Both the position numbers and the translations under genes were made by a program. 64,000 bases of DNA from Shewanella sp. MR-4 (lineage in GTDB: Bacteria; Pseudomonadota; Gammaproteobacteria; Enterobacterales; Shewanellaceae). The notes beneath the pieces were generated by a model that saw nothing but the letters and a program-made list of their open reading frames with translations, had not been told where the DNA came from and did no database searches. Of the stretch, positions 63,731-64,000 are shown piece after piece. Every line of letters starts with the position of its first letter. Within the stretch, counting starts at the first letter, position 1. The stretch spans positions 372,001 to 436,000 of the forward strand of contig NC_008321.1 in assembly GCF_000014685.1 (NCBI RefSeq), read 5' to 3'.

Positions 63731-63748
63731 GCCAATGCTAACATTGGC
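63731..63748. promoter_or_regulatory. palindrome in hemC leader
   Basis: Perfect inverted repeat GCCAATG-CTAA-CATTGGC, 30 bp before the hemC ATG. It could be an operator or an RNA hairpin in the hemC leader. Confidence 0.4.
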
Positions 63749-63811
63749 TATTCGTGAATGTAAGGAAGGCGTATCGATTCTTTGAAGTCGGCGGCGTTCT
63801 AAATTGGCTTA

Positions 63812-63833
63812 AAGTGTGACGAACTTCTCATTT
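63812..63833. promoter_or_regulatory. CRP-binding site upstream of cyaA
   Basis: AAGTGTGA-CGAACT-TCTCATTT, against the consensus AAATGTGA-N6-TCACATTT: the TGTGA half is perfect, TCTCA has one mismatch, and the flanks agree. It lies about 80 bp before cyaA. A TTGCTC / TAACAT promoter-like pair (63836-63863, 16-base spacer) follows immediately, so the site is positioned to affect cyaA transcription. Confidence 0.7.
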
Positions 63834-63903
63834 GGTTGCTCAACTTTGCAAAAGTGTTAACATGAGCACACTTCTTACTCGTGCTTAAGTGTCGTGTTCT
63901 TGG

Positions 63904-64000
63904 ATGGATCAGCAAGGTCAATTTCCTGATATTGCAGAAAGACTTAATCAAGTTCGTATCGCACGAGCTTTAGCCTTGTTGTCGCCGCTTCAAAAGCATT
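63904..64000 (+). CDS. cyaA: class I adenylate cyclase, partial (N-terminus)
   Basis: The first 32 residues are visible (MDQQGQFPDIAERLNQVRIA and on to SPLQKH) before the window ends. Class I adenylate cyclases make cAMP from ATP, and in enterobacteria cyaA is divergent from hemCDXY exactly as here. A GTG at 63889 directly after a TAA is an alternative start in the same frame; no strong ribosome site favours either. The catalytic domain lies outside the window. Confidence 0.85.
   Translation, partial: MDQQGQFPDIAERLNQVRIARALALLSPLQKH

Overview
The window reads as the chromosome of a gammaproteobacterium, most likely Shewanella. The evidence is the BpfA/AggA/BpfG/BpfD giant-adhesin operon in its known order, the divergent hemC/cyaA pair, an ilvY-ilvC-ilvL-ilvGMDA cluster without ilvE, and an Arg-His-Pro-Pro tRNA block. 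I had no database access; gene names rest on recognisable motifs, lengths and context.

Layout. 1-2332 (minus) is the edge of an aryl-polyene-type fatty-acid-like cluster: a chain-length-factor-like ketosynthase, an acyltransferase, two acyl carrier proteins and the start of a COG4648 membrane protein. 2689-5854 (minus) holds a DUF3014 protein and recG. 6221-9092 (plus) pairs a periplasmic binding protein with a GAF-GGDEF diguanylate cyclase. 9208-11910 holds a YkgJ-type cysteine-cluster protein, an orphan solute-binding protein and ytfL. 11969-20651 is branched-chain amino acid synthesis: ilvY divergent from ilvC, then a complete attenuator (leader peptide plus terminator) ahead of ilvG-ilvM-ilvD-ilvA. 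20791-28788 is a mixed stretch: a class V aminotransferase, a small lipoprotein, a 102-bp palindromic intergenic element, a small orphan gene, a PAP2 phosphatase, creD, a YcaQ-type glycosylase, several unknowns and ubiK. rep follows at 29004. 31049-33688 is a dual-GAF GGDEF protein with a degenerate EAL domain. 33888-34401 is the tRNA cluster, which includes a decayed tRNA-Pro copy.

34591-59190 (minus) is one adhesin/biofilm operon: a 5417-residue T1SS adhesin (bpfA), its ABC exporter, HlyD adaptor and TolC-like pore (aggA), an OmpA-like lipoprotein, a LapG-type periplasmic protease (bpfG) and a LapD-type c-di-GMP receptor (bpfD). By analogy with the Lap system, c-di-GMP bound by BpfD would keep BpfG from cutting the TAAG site in the adhesin's N-terminal retention module, so the adhesin stays on the cell surface. 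Two further intact GGDEF proteins lie in the window and could feed the same signal. About two thirds of the adhesin is tandem repeat, including 27 near-identical 294-bp units.

59571-63701 (minus) is the hemCDXY heme operon. cyaA begins divergently at 63904 and runs off the window; a strong CRP-type site lies in the shared upstream region.

The most unusual signals are the homogenised 27-unit array, a possible alternative-pairing RNA in the bpfA leader that could mask its ribosome-binding site, a near-consensus CRP site before cyaA, the 102-bp palindromic element and the decayed tRNA-Pro.
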